Shown here one piece after another: positions 30,701-40,941 of a DNA stretch of 64,000 nt. The stretch is taken from the NCBI GenBank assembly GCA_977017575.1, contig CDRNVI010000059.1, forward strand, positions 1 through 64,000, given 5' to 3'. Numbering within the stretch: position 1 is the stretch's first letter; every line of letters begins with the position of its first letter. Under the pieces are notes generated by a model. That model saw only the letters and a program-made list of their open reading frames with translations, was not told the origin of the DNA and did no database searches. This DNA is from Paramoeba atlantica. Lineage: Eukaryota; Discosea. A program made the position numbers and the translations under genes.

Positions 30701-31238
30701 GATTCACTTCCACTCCTGCTGCATGAGAAGTCGTAATGAGGTCAATCAGGTTCATTTGCTCCCCTGTTTGCTCCATAGGGGGTTCCGAATTTAGCATCCT
30801 AGTCACGAATGATTCAAAAGATTCACCTTCCTCCCTCATATGACCTAGGGAAGCTGCATACGCTTCGACGCCCTTTTCTTCGCTCCAGTTGTCCTCAACA
30901 ATCGAGGAAGTACAAGATACGTCGTCACTTTCTGTATCAGAAAAGTCGGATGCTAAGAGAGGAAGGTCTGGAGGATTTCCGACAGGAGGAGAAGCAACCA
31001 CAGGTGAAACGAAGAATGTTAAATCACCCTCGACAGGAGTATCAGGTGGTACCGAAGAAGAGGAAACAGAAAGATGAAGCTCTGAGGAGATGAAAGAATC
31101 TGATAGTGGAGGGGTCAAGGTAGGCAACGCATCCTGATCTCGGTCGCATAAAAAACATCTCCCGCTCTGAAGTTGGATCAATTCGCCAGAGCGAACTAAA
31201 TCTTCAAGGGATAAAGAACTTGGGTGACGATTGTGCAT
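30666..31238 (-). CDS. Ser/Asp/Glu-rich ORF upstream of the Tc1 transposase
   Basis: 190 codons from ATG 31238. Starts with MHNRHPSSLSLEDLVRSGEL and GRCFLCDRDQD (a single CxxC), then an acidic, serine-rich region. The C-terminus holds a small internal duplication (IDLITTSHAAGVEVN and VEHITTSH). Its end overlaps the transposase frame out of phase. It may be the degenerate N-terminal part of that transposon or an accessory ORF. No domain recognised. Confidence 0.35.
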   Translation of the reverse strand: MHNRHPSSLSLEDLVRSGELIQLQSGRCFLCDRDQDALPTLTPPLSDSFISSELHLSVSSSSVPPDTPVEGDLTFFVSPVVASPPVGNPPDLPLLASDFSDTESDDVSCTSSIVEDNWSEEKGVEAYAASLGHMREEGESFESFVTRMLNSEPPMEQTGEQMNLIDLITTSHAAGVEVNLVEHITTSHFF

Positions 31239-31689
31239 TACTAGTAAGAAATATTATTAATAAAACGAAGGAGTCTTAAAAACGCAGTATTGTTCATAGA
31301 ATAAATAATCAGGACATTTCAAAAGAGAAATGGAAGATAGAAGTATACATAAATTGTGGTAAAATAACCTAAAAAAACAAAAAAAAATGCAATTTGTTAC
31401 TGAAAAACGTGGAAAAAACGAACCTTTTTTTCTCAGTCACCACAGCTGAAACAAGGGGTGAAAAACGCATTTTTTACACGCTCTGGCGAATCATCTACGT
31501 ACTTTGCTGAAAAAATTATTCGAAAAGCTCATCTCGTGCGATCAATCAATTGCGGGCAAAAAAGTGGAACAGGGGTGTATATGTTGCCATAGAGCTTCCG
31601 ACTCAATCGGCTTTGTAACAAAAGTGTGATCGTATGCAAGTAAAGAAAAACATGTGAACAGTTTTTTTGCAATTTCGAGGTAAGATCCT

Positions 31690-31989
31690 GGCACTATCAG
31701 GCCACCACACTCAATGGTACCTTGGGCAGTACACTCATCTAGACCTTCGCCCAAAATTTTATACCCCTATTTAGTTCGAACATTTTGAAAAGATATGCCC
31801 GTTTTTTTCATTGCTACGCATTTAGAACAGAAACGTATTTGTTCTGTATTTGATATTTCAATAGATCCGTCGCAGGCGATGTACATACTCCGGTGGTAGA
31901 ACAAAAAATTGTGTGTATAAAATTTTGGGCGAAGGTTTAGATGAGTGTACTGCCCAAGGTACCATTGAGTGTGGTGGCCTGATAGTGCC
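31690..31989. mobile_element. 300-bp inverted-repeat element
   Basis: Arms of about 78 bp starting ggcactatcaggccaccac and ending ggtggcctgatagtgcc pair almost perfectly. The left flank (gcaatttcgaggtaagat) recurs without the element near 38010-38030, so the insertion point can be seen. No ORF. Confidence 0.85.
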
Positions 31990-32257
31990 GCATATCACTC
32001 AATGGTACGAGTAAGATTGTCCTGCTTCAAGGGATCACGAATACTGAACTGTTCGTTGATTTTTCATACGCTAATAATGAAGAATAATGCCACACAATGC
32101 CCTCAAAATGAGTGGATTACATGGGGATCTGAATTCGCCAGAGATGAACGGGGGAGGAGAGTTCGCGTCGCAATTTGACGAAGATCTTCTCTGTTAATGA
32201 GATTTACACGATTTTAGAATGTACAGCCCATTAGGCGCACCTCGGAGGGTCAAAGTA

Positions 32258-32350
32258 TAGGAATATTGCATAAGTATAGGAATATTGCATAAGTATAGGA
32301 ATATTGCATAAGTATAGGAATATTGCATAAGTATAGGAATATTGCATAAC
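32258..32350 (-). repeat. Array of gcaatattcctatactt cores (minus)
   Basis: Five units of 19 bp, complement of tgcaatattcctatactta. Same family as 34122-34172, 37517-37734 and 40113-40155. Confidence 0.95.
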
Positions 32351-32639
32351 TCTATTTTTGACCCCCCACCCCTTAATATGAGTTTGTTGATTTCGGTAGA
32401 CAATTATAACCCGTGTATAGATCTGCGATTACACTGTCGGGAAACCACCTATTTTTTGTAATTTGAAACAAATTTTTACAAAGTCAAGGGTGGTATATTT
32501 CTCGAAAATATACGATTTTTTTTATTTGTTACGTGCCTCATAGACTTGTATCCCCGGGAAAATGGAATACCGAACATATGGGCACTATAACGTACCCCAA
32601 TCTGTCACTTTGAACTACTTTTACTTCAAATGAAGACTT

Positions 32640-32935
32640 CACATATAAGGGGTGACCCTTCTAAAATGCCCTAAAATGGCCACTTTTCGTGGATTTTGCT
32701 TAAAAAAGCTCATTTCCACCTGTTTTTGGCTACTTTGGCGGGGTCACCCCCTATATGCAACTTTTCCATTTTTAGAAAATGTGATGTGCGTATATACTTT
32801 GGAGTCTCATCTACAAGGAAAAGGATTTGTAAGATCCAATACAGGTGGGATCTTGCCAGGAGAAATTTTTCAAAAGTTAAAAAAAAATTAGAGGGGCTCT
32901 GCAATATTCCTATAAAGATAAGATAAAGATATCCC
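32640..32935. repeat. Dispersed repeat ending at an array core
   Basis: The right part (gtgggatcttgccaggagaa ... ctctgcaatattcctata) is nearly identical to 40045-40128. Both copies run directly into the gcaatattcctata core. The left part shows duplicated gggtgacccttct/ggggtcacccc phrases. No gene seen. Confidence 0.65.
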
Positions 32936-33900
32936 GTTTGGCCGACTAGGGCTATGGGATCGTAGCAGGAATCTCCGTTACAGAGAAACCTCTACGTCGG
33001 TCTGAGTCTCTTTTTAAGTGGGGCTGAGCAACCTCTCCGTTTCCGGAAGAGTACGGGCGTCCGAATCTCACCACCGAAAACTCATCAAGGGACGTAGAGT
33101 GAGGACGCACTCATTCACCAGCGATCCCAAAGGGACGACCAGTGCCCTGAACGGGTTACCACTTTTGAGAGCAGTTACGATAAAGTAAAGTGTAGAAGCA
33201 CTTCATACAAGTACGAGGGCAAACTTACCAACGAAGTTTGCTCTTTACTTCGATCAGATATAAACTATACTATTCGGTATATACTATTCTCTGACAGTCA
33301 CTGAAGGTCAGGATGACTATAAATAGGACGAAGTGAAGTGGGGGGCGAAGCACTGGAGTTCAAACTTACTGTACAAAGGTGTTACACAAAAAAGTAAATG
33401 GAACTTTTGGTTGCGTGAAACCATCTTTAATAATGCCTTCAGACACTTGAATTAAAGAATTTACTCAACTTTTGCTGTTTCGGATCTTCGGACGCGGCGC
33501 CGGTTTTTGGATAGCGAGAAGACATGTTTTTATGAATTTGAAATTTCCGCTTCAGAATATTTCGCCCAACATCATTCCCTTTTTTGATTTAATATTTTCC
33601 TGAACTTTTGTGGCGTAAAAATATTTCTACATGATAATTTAGAATTGCAAAATCAATGCCTAAGTAAATTCAGTGATAGTTCGTATATAGATTTATATTG
33701 TATGCAACCTAAATGCTAAATATTTCTAAAACGATATACATTAAGTAAGTTCATAAAATATCCGGCTAATTTCCACTATAATTTTTCATCACCTGCCCAA
33801 CTTACGAATGGGAAATTTCTCGTCTACAGTTCGTTCTCCAGTCGCAAAGGAGGAAGAAAGAGGAAATCTTAGAAGATCAAAGATAAATATCTTTATTTAT
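32936..33900. other. Gap without a recognisable gene
   Basis: 33000-33180 is GC-richer and contains possible stem-loops (ctccgtttccggaag; gatcccaaagggacgacc), as if from an element untranslated region. The remainder is AT-rich. No ORF, tRNA or repeat boundary is convincing. Confidence 0.4.
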
Positions 33901-34121
33901 CTAAGCTAAATCGGAAAGAAGGAAATCCTAGAAGATCTTCGTGGAGCCCAGAGTATCGCGTCATCCTCGTGTGCCCACACGCTTCGGGAGAGATCAAAAC
34001 GGGTAATTTTCGCTATATTTTGATTATTCAAAGGAGGACCGATGCATTTTGCCTGCCCATTGCGATGGCCGTGGTCTCGTTTATCCCTGAGTATCGTAGT
34101 AGAGTACTGAGATGCTTGTGG

Positions 34122-34172
34122 TGCAATATTCCTATACTTATGCAATATTCCTATACTTATGCAATATTCCTA
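34122..34172 (+). repeat. Array of gcaatattcctatactt cores (three units)
   Basis: Three tandem units that abut, without a gap, the phrase cggaacagcacattcacatg, i.e. a core of the other repeat family and the outer side of the IS30-type element. Confidence 0.95.
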
Positions 34173-34776
34173 TACTTCGGAACAGCACATTCACATGCAT
34201 AAAGTTTTAGGCACCGATTTCAACCCAACTTTTGCCAAAAGTTGGTGATGGGTGCTATGGAAGCTCACCTTTGCTCCCGGTGAGGCCCCGGAGTTGCGAG
34301 AGGCCTCCATACCCCACAACTACCACCTTCCCCCCCTATTTAGCGGGGGTCGCGCGAGCGACCCCTGATAAATGGGGGGAAGGTGGTAGTTGTTTTGGGG
34401 AATATGAGAGGCCGAACGCACGGAGGGGCCGGCCGGGCCACTGAGTCACGTGAAAGTGTGACACCCAAAAACTAAACCTAGATCTTGTTTGCACAACAGA
34501 ACCGTAAATGGCACGTAAAGATAGTTGGCCGGGGATTGTGGTTTGGCCGCAGGATTGTGTATTTATTTTCCTATGCATTATCACGTTCTTTACCTTTTTG
34601 GGGGCAAATTGTGAACGTCGACCAGAAAAGAGGCATTCTAAACACTGTCAACATGGGTAACGAACTTGAAGGTATACAGGATACGGAATGAAATAACCTG
34701 TACTTTCTGCGGGAAGAAATTTCCTTCTGCGTGAAGAAATAACGACGGTACACATGGACACAAAAAATAACGAGCC

Positions 34777-34990
34777 TTACTCCGAGTCACTACTTTCGTC
34801 TTCTTCGTCGCGGTAGAAACTAACAGCTTTGCAGAATGTACGAATATCTTGGAAGATGCGACGTACACGGGAACCTCCGTTGACAGAGAGTGTCGCGTTA
34901 GCAATTTCTGCGAAAAACTTCATTCGGTGAGCGCGAGATATTTCATCGTTGCCAAGACGGCCCCCACGAGCTTTGAGTTCCTTTTTGAGG
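34777..34990 (-). CDS. Small acidic-tailed ORF in the IS30-type element
   Basis: The readable part runs KKELKARGGRLGNDEISRAHR, then a helical segment (RRIFQDIRTFCKAVSFYRD) and the tail EEDESSDSE. The open frame extends to 35115 but there overlaps the transposase start, so the true start is uncertain. It lies head to head with the transposase. A similar design (FVNILKCIQDSYGLP ending SSDSCASDYEE) is seen at 45204-45458. Could encode an accessory or regulatory protein; no family recognised. Confidence 0.35.
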
Positions 34991-35011
34991 AGGCCATTGG
35001 CATAGCACACA

Positions 35012-35893
35012 ATGTCAAAGCGCTTGGTCCGCCACCGGAAAGTAGACGGCGAAGTAATTGGACTAGTGACCAGCCTTCTGGAACGGCGATACAGCCCGCA
35101 ACAGATTAGTGTCACTCTGAATAAGGAGCATGGTATCAGTACATCTCGGAAGGCGATTTATAATTTTATAAAACGAGATGAAGGCTACGGGGGAAACTTG
35201 GGACGTTTTCTCCGCCGTGGCGGCTCACGCCGATGTCGGCGTCGCCGTGGCTCGAATCGATTTCGTATTCAAAATCGTGTAGATATTTCTGAACGCCCTG
35301 AGATAATAAACAACAGAGAGAGATATGGAGATTGGGAAGCTGATCTCATCGAAGGCGCCAAACACAGCGGATATCTTTTAAGCCTGATCGAGCGGAAGAG
35401 TAGATTTGGAATACTGCGTAAACTTGAGAACAAAAAGTCAGATCATGTGGCTGACATGATCGTTGAAGCTCTCAAAGGCTACCGTGTGCAAAGCATTACA
35501 TACGACAATGGTACGGAATTCGCAAAGCACGAGATAATCAACCAGGCGTATGACTGCATTTCCTTTTTCTGCAAGCCGTACGCGAGCTGGGAGAAGGGGG
35601 GCGTTGAAAATTTTAATGGCCTAGTGCGCGACTATTATCCTAAAAAGCTCCCGTTTCTTGCCCAGTCGCAGGAAGAGGTGCGCCGCGTTGCATTGGAAAT
35701 AAATGAGCGTCCAAAAGAAGTTCTTGGGAACGCTTCCCCACTGAGCCTCCACAAAGAGATTTTAAAGTGTCGCCCTCCGCTCTTGTATGACTCTCCCGAC
35801 TCTGAGAATTCTCATGAAGCAGTTTCATCTGCTGGTGAAGAAGCGATTGTTAGCACCTTGGAAATCGTGCGCAATCTTGATACAATGGAGTAA
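35012..35893 (+). CDS. IS30-family transposase
   Basis: 293 codons from ATG 35012. Residues ~1-55 are the second helical DNA-binding part (RYSPQQISVTLNKEHGIST, AIYNFIKRD). Residues ~75-90 are arginine-rich. The catalytic domain follows: YGDWEADLIEG (first Asp), SITYDNGTEFAKHE (second Asp) and PYASWEKGGVENFNGLVRDY (Glu). Spacing and flanking residues match bacterial IS30 transposases (GDWEGDLI, DNGxEF, SWExGxxENxNGLIR). The protein is somewhat shorter than the bacterial enzymes because the most N-terminal helix-turn-helix is missing or replaced. All catalytic residues are present and the frame is unbroken. Codons look like the local AT/GC mix, not like a recent bacterial contaminant. Confidence 0.88.
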   Translation: MSKRLVRHRKVDGEVIGLVTSLLERRYSPQQISVTLNKEHGISTSRKAIYNFIKRDEGYGGNLGRFLRRGGSRRCRRRRGSNRFRIQNRVDISERPEIINNRERYGDWEADLIEGAKHSGYLLSLIERKSRFGILRKLENKKSDHVADMIVEALKGYRVQSITYDNGTEFAKHEIINQAYDCISFFCKPYASWEKGGVENFNGLVRDYYPKKLPFLAQSQEEVRRVALEINERPKEVLGNASPLSLHKEILKCRPPLLYDSPDSENSHEAVSSAGEEAIVSTLEIVRNLDTME

Positions 35894-36535
35894 AGCTTTT
35901 GTGCGAAATATTATATAAAACTCGATTGTTTATTCATTTGTGCTTTCCTTATGAAATTTCCCAAAAGAGATCCTTTGGGCGTGCAAGTTTGATCTCAATA
36001 ATTAGTATCAAAAAATTCATACTTTTTCAATTGGGCTTCTTTTTCGCGTCCACAGCTCCGGTTTTTTCTCTCTTTATGATATCTAGACCTTGTCGTATCT
36101 GGGATTTCTGTGGTTTGTCTCGGTGTCGTCCAATACAACTGATCATCACCTAGGGCTTCGCAAATTGCTTCCCACGAACTCAGCGTCACACTTTGACGTG
36201 ACTCATTGGCCCGGCCGGCCCCTCCGTGCGTTCGGCCTCTCATATTCCCCAAAACAACTACCACCTTCCCCCCATTTATCAGGGGTCGCTCGCGCGACCC
36301 CCGCTAAATAGGGGGGGAAGGTGGTAGTTGTGGGGTATGGAGGCCTCTCGCAACTCCGGGGCCTCACCGGGAGCACAATTGAGGTTACCTATTTTTTATG
36401 TTAACTGTGTAGCAAAATTGTAAATTTTTGGAAGGGGTTGAAATTTTTTTTAGGGGTCGATTTTTTTTTAGGGGTTGAAATCTTTTTTAGGCCTTGAAAT
36501 TTTTTTTAAGGGGTCGCCTTTTTTTTAATCGGTTT

Positions 36536-36663
36536 ATGACAGATAAGGGTGCGGCTTATATGACAGATAAGGGTGCATTATGACAGATAAGGGTGCTGTA
36601 TGACAGATAAGGGTGCCGCGTTTATGACAGATAAGGGTGCCGCGTTTATGACAGATAAGGGTG
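36536..36663. repeat. Array of tgacagataagggtgc cores
   Basis: Six 16-bp cores separated by spacers of 3-8 nt that differ (ggcttata, atta, tgta, cgcgttta, cgcgttta). It sits at the 3' end of Merlin copy B and cuts it off. Confidence 0.95.
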
Positions 36664-37523
36664 CGAGTGGGATGTTCCACGGTATTAGTGTGGATGCCGG
36701 AGACTGTTACCCAATGTTTTCGATGGTTTACGGCCCCATGGCGCCATTCCCGATTTAGACACTTGCTGGCACCAGCGCAGTCCGTATATATTTGGCAACG
36801 GGAGTTCTTGGCAAGATGGCGCACATGAGCGGTCATAGTGGCAGCATCTGTGCTTTCCAGGTACTTTACAAATATCTCTTTCATGGGATAGTGTATGCGA
36901 CCTTCTTCATCTGGTATCTCATCGCAATGTACCAAAGTATGGTACCAAGAGGAACCATCGCGTCGGACTCTTTTCCCTCGACCGCACCCGATTCGCTTGA
37001 TCCGGGAAACGCACGTTTCGTCCTTTTGCATGAAAAGAACTGTGCCCTGTGAAGCGTCGAAGCGCATGTCGTGCGCAGTGCTAATAATGTATTCGAAGAA
37101 TTGAAACAATTTAACAATTGTAAGCTTGCCAAGAGTGCATTCGCGGGAAACTTGTTGAAGGGACATACCCTCGATGAGACCGTACAACACGATGAGTGTG
37201 TCCTTAATACTTCGTTTGCTTTTTAAATTGAATAAGGGTTCCATCGCACTGTAACGTGCTCTACACTCTGTAGTTTCCACGTAAGGACAATACCAATGGG
37301 AACCATCATGTACACACATGATTTCCTTGGTGTCATGATACTTGACTTTGTGGCACCACACCTGCTGGGCAACAAGTTTGTGATTCTTGAGCCAACGTGA
37401 TAAAAGTTCTTCTGTACTGTCCGCAAAACTGGAGAAAGAGATATTCTTTATACATTCGAACTCCTCACACCCCTCGCAAAACCAATTCACAGTATTTTGT
37501 GACATGATTAGACGGCTATGCAA
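36660..37523 (-). pseudogene. Merlin (IS1595/IS1016-type) transposase, copy B
   Basis: One open minus-strand frame of about 285 codons from ATG 37505 or 37523. An N-terminal Cys/His part (WFCEGCEEFECIKN, VWCHKVKYHDTKEIMCVHDG, WYCPYVET) is followed by a helical part (LIEGMSLQQVSRECTLGK). The catalytic part is FMQKDETCVSR (first Asp), CQIYTDCAGASK (second Asp), VNHRKHWV and HTNTVE (third residue). This is the ISXO2/IS1595-like fold of Merlin elements. After HTNTVEHPTR the frame enters the core array at 36536-36663, so the C-terminus is lost although the catalytic core is whole. Confidence 0.85.
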
Positions 37524-37734
37524 TATTCCTATACTTACATGTATGCAATGTTCCTATACTTGTGCAATATTCCTATACTTGTGCAATATTCCTATACTTA
37601 TGCAATATTCCTATACTTATGCAATATTCCTATACTTATGCAATATTCCTATACTTATGCAATATTCCTATACTTATGCAATATTCCTATACTTATGCAA
37701 TATTCCTATACTTATGCAATATTCCTATACTTCC
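37517..37734 (+). repeat. Array of gcaatattcctatactt cores (about 11 units)
   Basis: Eleven or so units; the first two have different spacing (acatgtat, gt) and one carries gcaatgttcc. It abuts the 5' end of Merlin copy B. All three frames are open across it only because the unit lacks stops; these are not genes. Confidence 0.95.
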
Positions 37735-37999
37735 ACCCCTCGGAGCCCCAGAACACATACAAAGAACATCCAAAAAGAACGATTGCAAGTCGCGCAACTC
37801 GATTCACAGGTGTTCTGGAGCTCTAAAGTCAGGTCAAATAGGAATGAGCAAGCATACCACAAGGTTACGCCATTCCTTGGTCGACAGCATGCGTAGGCGC
37901 ATATAGACATCAATCAAGGCACAAGAAAGAGTTCCGCTAGTATTCATTTCAAGGTACATACTTCGTTTTTGTGCATCAGTAAATTATGTTTTTCGCCTA

Positions 38000-38221
38000 A
38001 AAAATCTTACCTCGAAATTGCAAAAAAACACATGTTTTTCTTTACTTGCATACGATCACACTTTTGTTACAAAGCCGATTGAGTCGGAAGCTCTATGGCA
38101 ACATATACCTAGTACCCACGCGTACACTACTCTGATATACTACTTCAATGCACACGACACCTGGCCACAGGGAAACACCAACAACAAAAAAGTGTCAAAC
38201 ATGTGAACAGTTTTTTTTGCA
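38000..38221. repeat. Copy of the sequence flanking the 31690-31989 element
   Basis: The segment cgaaattgcaaaaaaacacatg through ggaagctctatggcaacata is the inverted counterpart of 31580-31684, so both belong to one older repeat that received the inverted-repeat element at 31690 in one copy only. Confidence 0.7.
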
Positions 38222-39311
38222 TACTGTACTGTATCCTAGGCAGCCTCTCTCGTACCCCGAGTTGAATGTTGATGCGATCGGTGGAACCGATGTCTTGAAT
38301 TTTCCCATAAAGCTCAGCTAAATTTCCTATGTTTTCTTCGCATTCAATGCGAGCAACGTGATTCACAGTTGAGCCATCGACTTGTAAAAATCGTAGCTTG
38401 AAGATGCGATCTTCGTGAAGCACTCCGGCCAAATAATTTATGAGAGTATGTGCTGCTTCTTTCCCGTCAAAGGCAGCGTGTTTTCTACCATACATTGGAG
38501 GTAGAAGAATCTGTGCACTCCCAACGTACAACACTTCGATCAGAACATACTCATTCAGTATGCGATCAATTCCCGCATCCAGGGCAATTCCGAAGAAGCC
38601 TTCAGAATCAACCTTCGATCTTATATGGGCCCACAGCTCATCAGCCAACTCTGCTTCCCATTTATGCAATTTTTTTGAGTGGTTCGGAAGCCGTGGCGCA
38701 ATAACATGCGGTGGAAAGTTCAGACGGAAATCTTCATATGCTCGCAGTAACCACATGGCCCTTGAGGCAGACCAATTGGTGGAGGACAGCAAACATGGTA
38801 AAACCTTTCTAGTAAAGATGCTCACAGAATCAATATTTTCTTGATTTATCGATTTTTCAGGCCCTTTACGTTCGACGCCATGTTTGTAGTATACATTGTT
38901 GGAGGGGGAACGCGAGAAGAACAATGTTTACATTGAAAGTGTCTGGTCGAAACCATTCCTGAGGATCTCATCAGTATTGCGCTGAGCATAGGCCTTGCAT
39001 TTTTCATTGCGAGAGCTGTCAGGAGATCCACAACACTGTTTCAGCTTGAAATGTTCAGGCAAAATTCTTTCCGACATTCGATGTCGTGACCTTCGTTCTG
39101 GTGTAGGAATGATGCAATTTGAAATTCTCTGTTCTACGGGGGTTGGTTGCGGAGATCCCATTGCAATACGAAGAGACGTGCGTTCTTCGCTCCGCTCCGA
39201 GACACTCAGACCCGCGGCTGATGAAGTTCCTGTTGTAGACTCATTCTCCTTCGTTGGCTGTGAATTCGTCTGTGTGTCTCCGCGTCTGCTTACGCGAGAT
39301 CGCTTTCCCAT
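38222..39311 (-). pseudogene. hAT-like transposase, N-terminal half
   Basis: Minus strand. A first frame (39311-38928) starts MGKRSRVSRRGD and is basic and Ser/Thr-rich. A second frame (to 38846) reads HFQCKHCSSRVPPPT and NMASNVKG, which resembles a BED zinc finger. A third (38924-38222) reads IFTRKVLPCLLSSTNWS, GFFGIALDAGIDR, YVLIEVLYVG and LRFLQVDGSTVNHVAR, which resembles the start of a hAT catalytic domain. Frame changes near 38930 and loss of the C-terminal half mark it as dead. The hAT assignment is moderate. Confidence 0.5.
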
Positions 39312-39489
39312 AAAGCAAAAAGAGAAATGAAAGTCGGGAAAGAATGTAATCAGATGAAATACTATATTAAATTTGACTAGTTTCGTTTGGTAAGTACATA
39401 TTATTATTATTTTGCTTTGCACCTGTTGCAAAACGGGTTACCAAAAAAGTGTGCAAGTGGCTAACTTACACGTGTACGTACACACTTAC

Positions 39490-39870
39490 ACGCGGACGGT
39501 ATGTTCGTAGATAACGGTGTGCACCTTGAGACAAGAAGCGGAAACAGACGTGGAACGAGACAGTGATGCAGGATTTTGACTGAGCAGTTTCTTGGGACCA
39601 GCCGGTAATAAGAGATGACAAATCTTCGCTGGTGTCACTTTAGTCGGTGCTATAACCGGACGAGCAAGAAACTTCATCGTCCGGATCCCAAGCGGAATCA
39701 TCACCCTCTGATCCCGTGGTGATGTCTGAAGTAGCGAATAAGCAAGAATGTTCGGATGATCCCCTAGCCGAGAAATCGGACTCACTATCCAGCTTAAAGC
39801 TAATACTCATGGAGGTGTAATGTTGGCTAAAAAGAAAAGGAAATCTATAAAAAATGTGATCAAGTAGCAA
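39490..39870 (-). other. Short acidic ORF remnants, element debris
   Basis: Overlapping minus-strand frames include an acidic serine-rich piece (SEGDDSAWDPDDEVSCSSG). Such pieces resemble the N-terminal accessory ORF near the Tc1-type element at 31 kb. Nothing certain; no host gene. Confidence 0.3.
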
Positions 39871-40112
39871 AGCAGAGCTAAATTATGTATTATTAACGGA
39901 CTAAGCACGTGATGCGTAAACCAAAAACTTTGCGTAATTTTGCACTACATCTTACAAGAATACGAGAAACATAGAAAAAACTGCATCTGAAAAACTCATT
40001 TTATACTTCCTAAAAGTTTGTTGCAAGGATTCGAAACGGGACTAAAATCTAATACAAGTGGGATCTTGCCAGGAGAAATGTTTCAAAAGTTAAAAAAACT
40101 TTAGAGGGACTC

Positions 40113-40155
40113 TGCAATATTCCTATACTTATGCAATATTCCTATACCTTATGCA
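40113..40155 (+). repeat. Two gcaatattcctatactt cores
   Basis: Two units and a partial third, directly following a copy of the repeat shared with 32835-32915. Confidence 0.9.
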
Positions 40156-40176
40156 ATACAGGGGGGAAATTAAGTT

Positions 40177-40515
40177 ACTGTACCCCCCCGTTTATAATAG
40201 CCTCGCTTTTGCTCAAATAAACCTATAAAGGGGGGGGGGCGATTAAAAGTTGGCACAGAAATCACCCTACATCTGGGAGCGAGGAACCTATAATTTTCCA
40301 ATCGCTAAATGGGCCTCGCCGCTCTGCCAAAGTAAAATGACCAACCCCGTGCCACACCTCGAAGAACCATGTGAAAATGGATATCAAAATATTTAAGACG
40401 GCGCAAGAAAATTAAAAATAATGTTGCTCGGTTTGCCAAAAAAACCTATAAAGGGGGGGAGGGGTCGAGGCTATTAGGGGGAGGGGTCGAGGCTATAAAC
40501 AGGTGGGGTAAAGTA
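40177..40515. mobile_element. ~340-bp inverted-repeat MITE
   Basis: Left end tactgtacccccccgtttata and right end with the complement of tactttaccccacctgttta, each followed inward by tagcctcg. Internal copies of aaacctataaagggggg suggest a duplicated end. No ORF. Confidence 0.7.
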
Positions 40516-40539
40516 TGTCAACAAAAGTCGTGTTAATTT

Positions 40540-40941
40540 CAGGGGTCTGAAAATCTACAAAATCTATAATTATAGTACTATATAGTATTATAATTTTTCA
40601 AATACTACATATAAAAATCTATAATTTTTTGAAGGATTTTCGGCGGGTTTGGATGATTTTTTCCCTCAAAAGAGAGTCCTTGTAACTTTTTTTCTTCCTT
40701 TGGCGGAAGAAGCACAATTAAAAAAATTGAAAAATATGTTTTCTGCCGCGAAACATAAGAAACTTGACTAGGCCTGCCATAAACTCACTTTGTACTTGGT
40801 GCCATTCGTGCTAAAAGAGAGCATCAAAACGTTTTCCTGTTATAGATTTTTATAGATTTATAATACTATATAGTACTATATAGTACTTTAATTTTTTTTT
40901 AAATACTATAAATATACATATAATATATTTTGAGACCCCTG
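40540..40941. mobile_element. hAT-type MITE with 8-bp target duplication
   Basis: Ends caggggtctgaaaat and attttgagacccctg are inverted, and the element is flanked on both sides by the same 8-bp word gttaattt (40532-40539 and 40942-40949). The caggggt tip and 8-bp duplication are the signature of hAT transposons. The interior is AT-rich with palindromic tatagtactatatagtac runs and no ORF. Confidence 0.9.

Larger units (their letters stand above)
34273..36374 (+). mobile_element. IS30-type mobile element with 190-bp inverted arms
   Basis: Arms at 34273-34462 and 36185-36374 are inverted copies. Written out by eye they differ at only about two positions (c/a and g/c near the inner edge). Each arm holds an internal near-palindrome (ctaccaccttcccccc ... 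ggggggaaggtggtag) with apex gggtcgcgcgagcgaccc. Between the arms lie an intact transposase gene (35012-35893, +) and a small opposing ORF (about 34777-34990, -). The near-identity of the arms points to a young or recently homogenised insertion. Sequence outside the left arm (ctatggaagctcacctttg) is shared with partial copies at 26490 and 50320, so the true outer end may lie further left. No target duplication was recognised. Confidence 0.75.

Noticed and set aside
35012-35893. Bacterial contamination or assembly chimera
   Set aside because: The gene sits inside arms that also occur at 26.5 and 50.3-50.9 kb beside eukaryotic transposons and host repeats, so it belongs to this genome.
36536-36663. 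CRISPR array
   Set aside because: Cores are 16 bp with 3-8 nt spacers; real CRISPR spacers are ~30 nt and unique, and no cas-like gene is present. The host is a eukaryote.
37387-37906. Long overlapping ORFs reading CNIPILMQYSYT
   Set aside because: All three frames are open because the 19-bp unit has no stops; the repeat translates as a periodic peptide in every frame.
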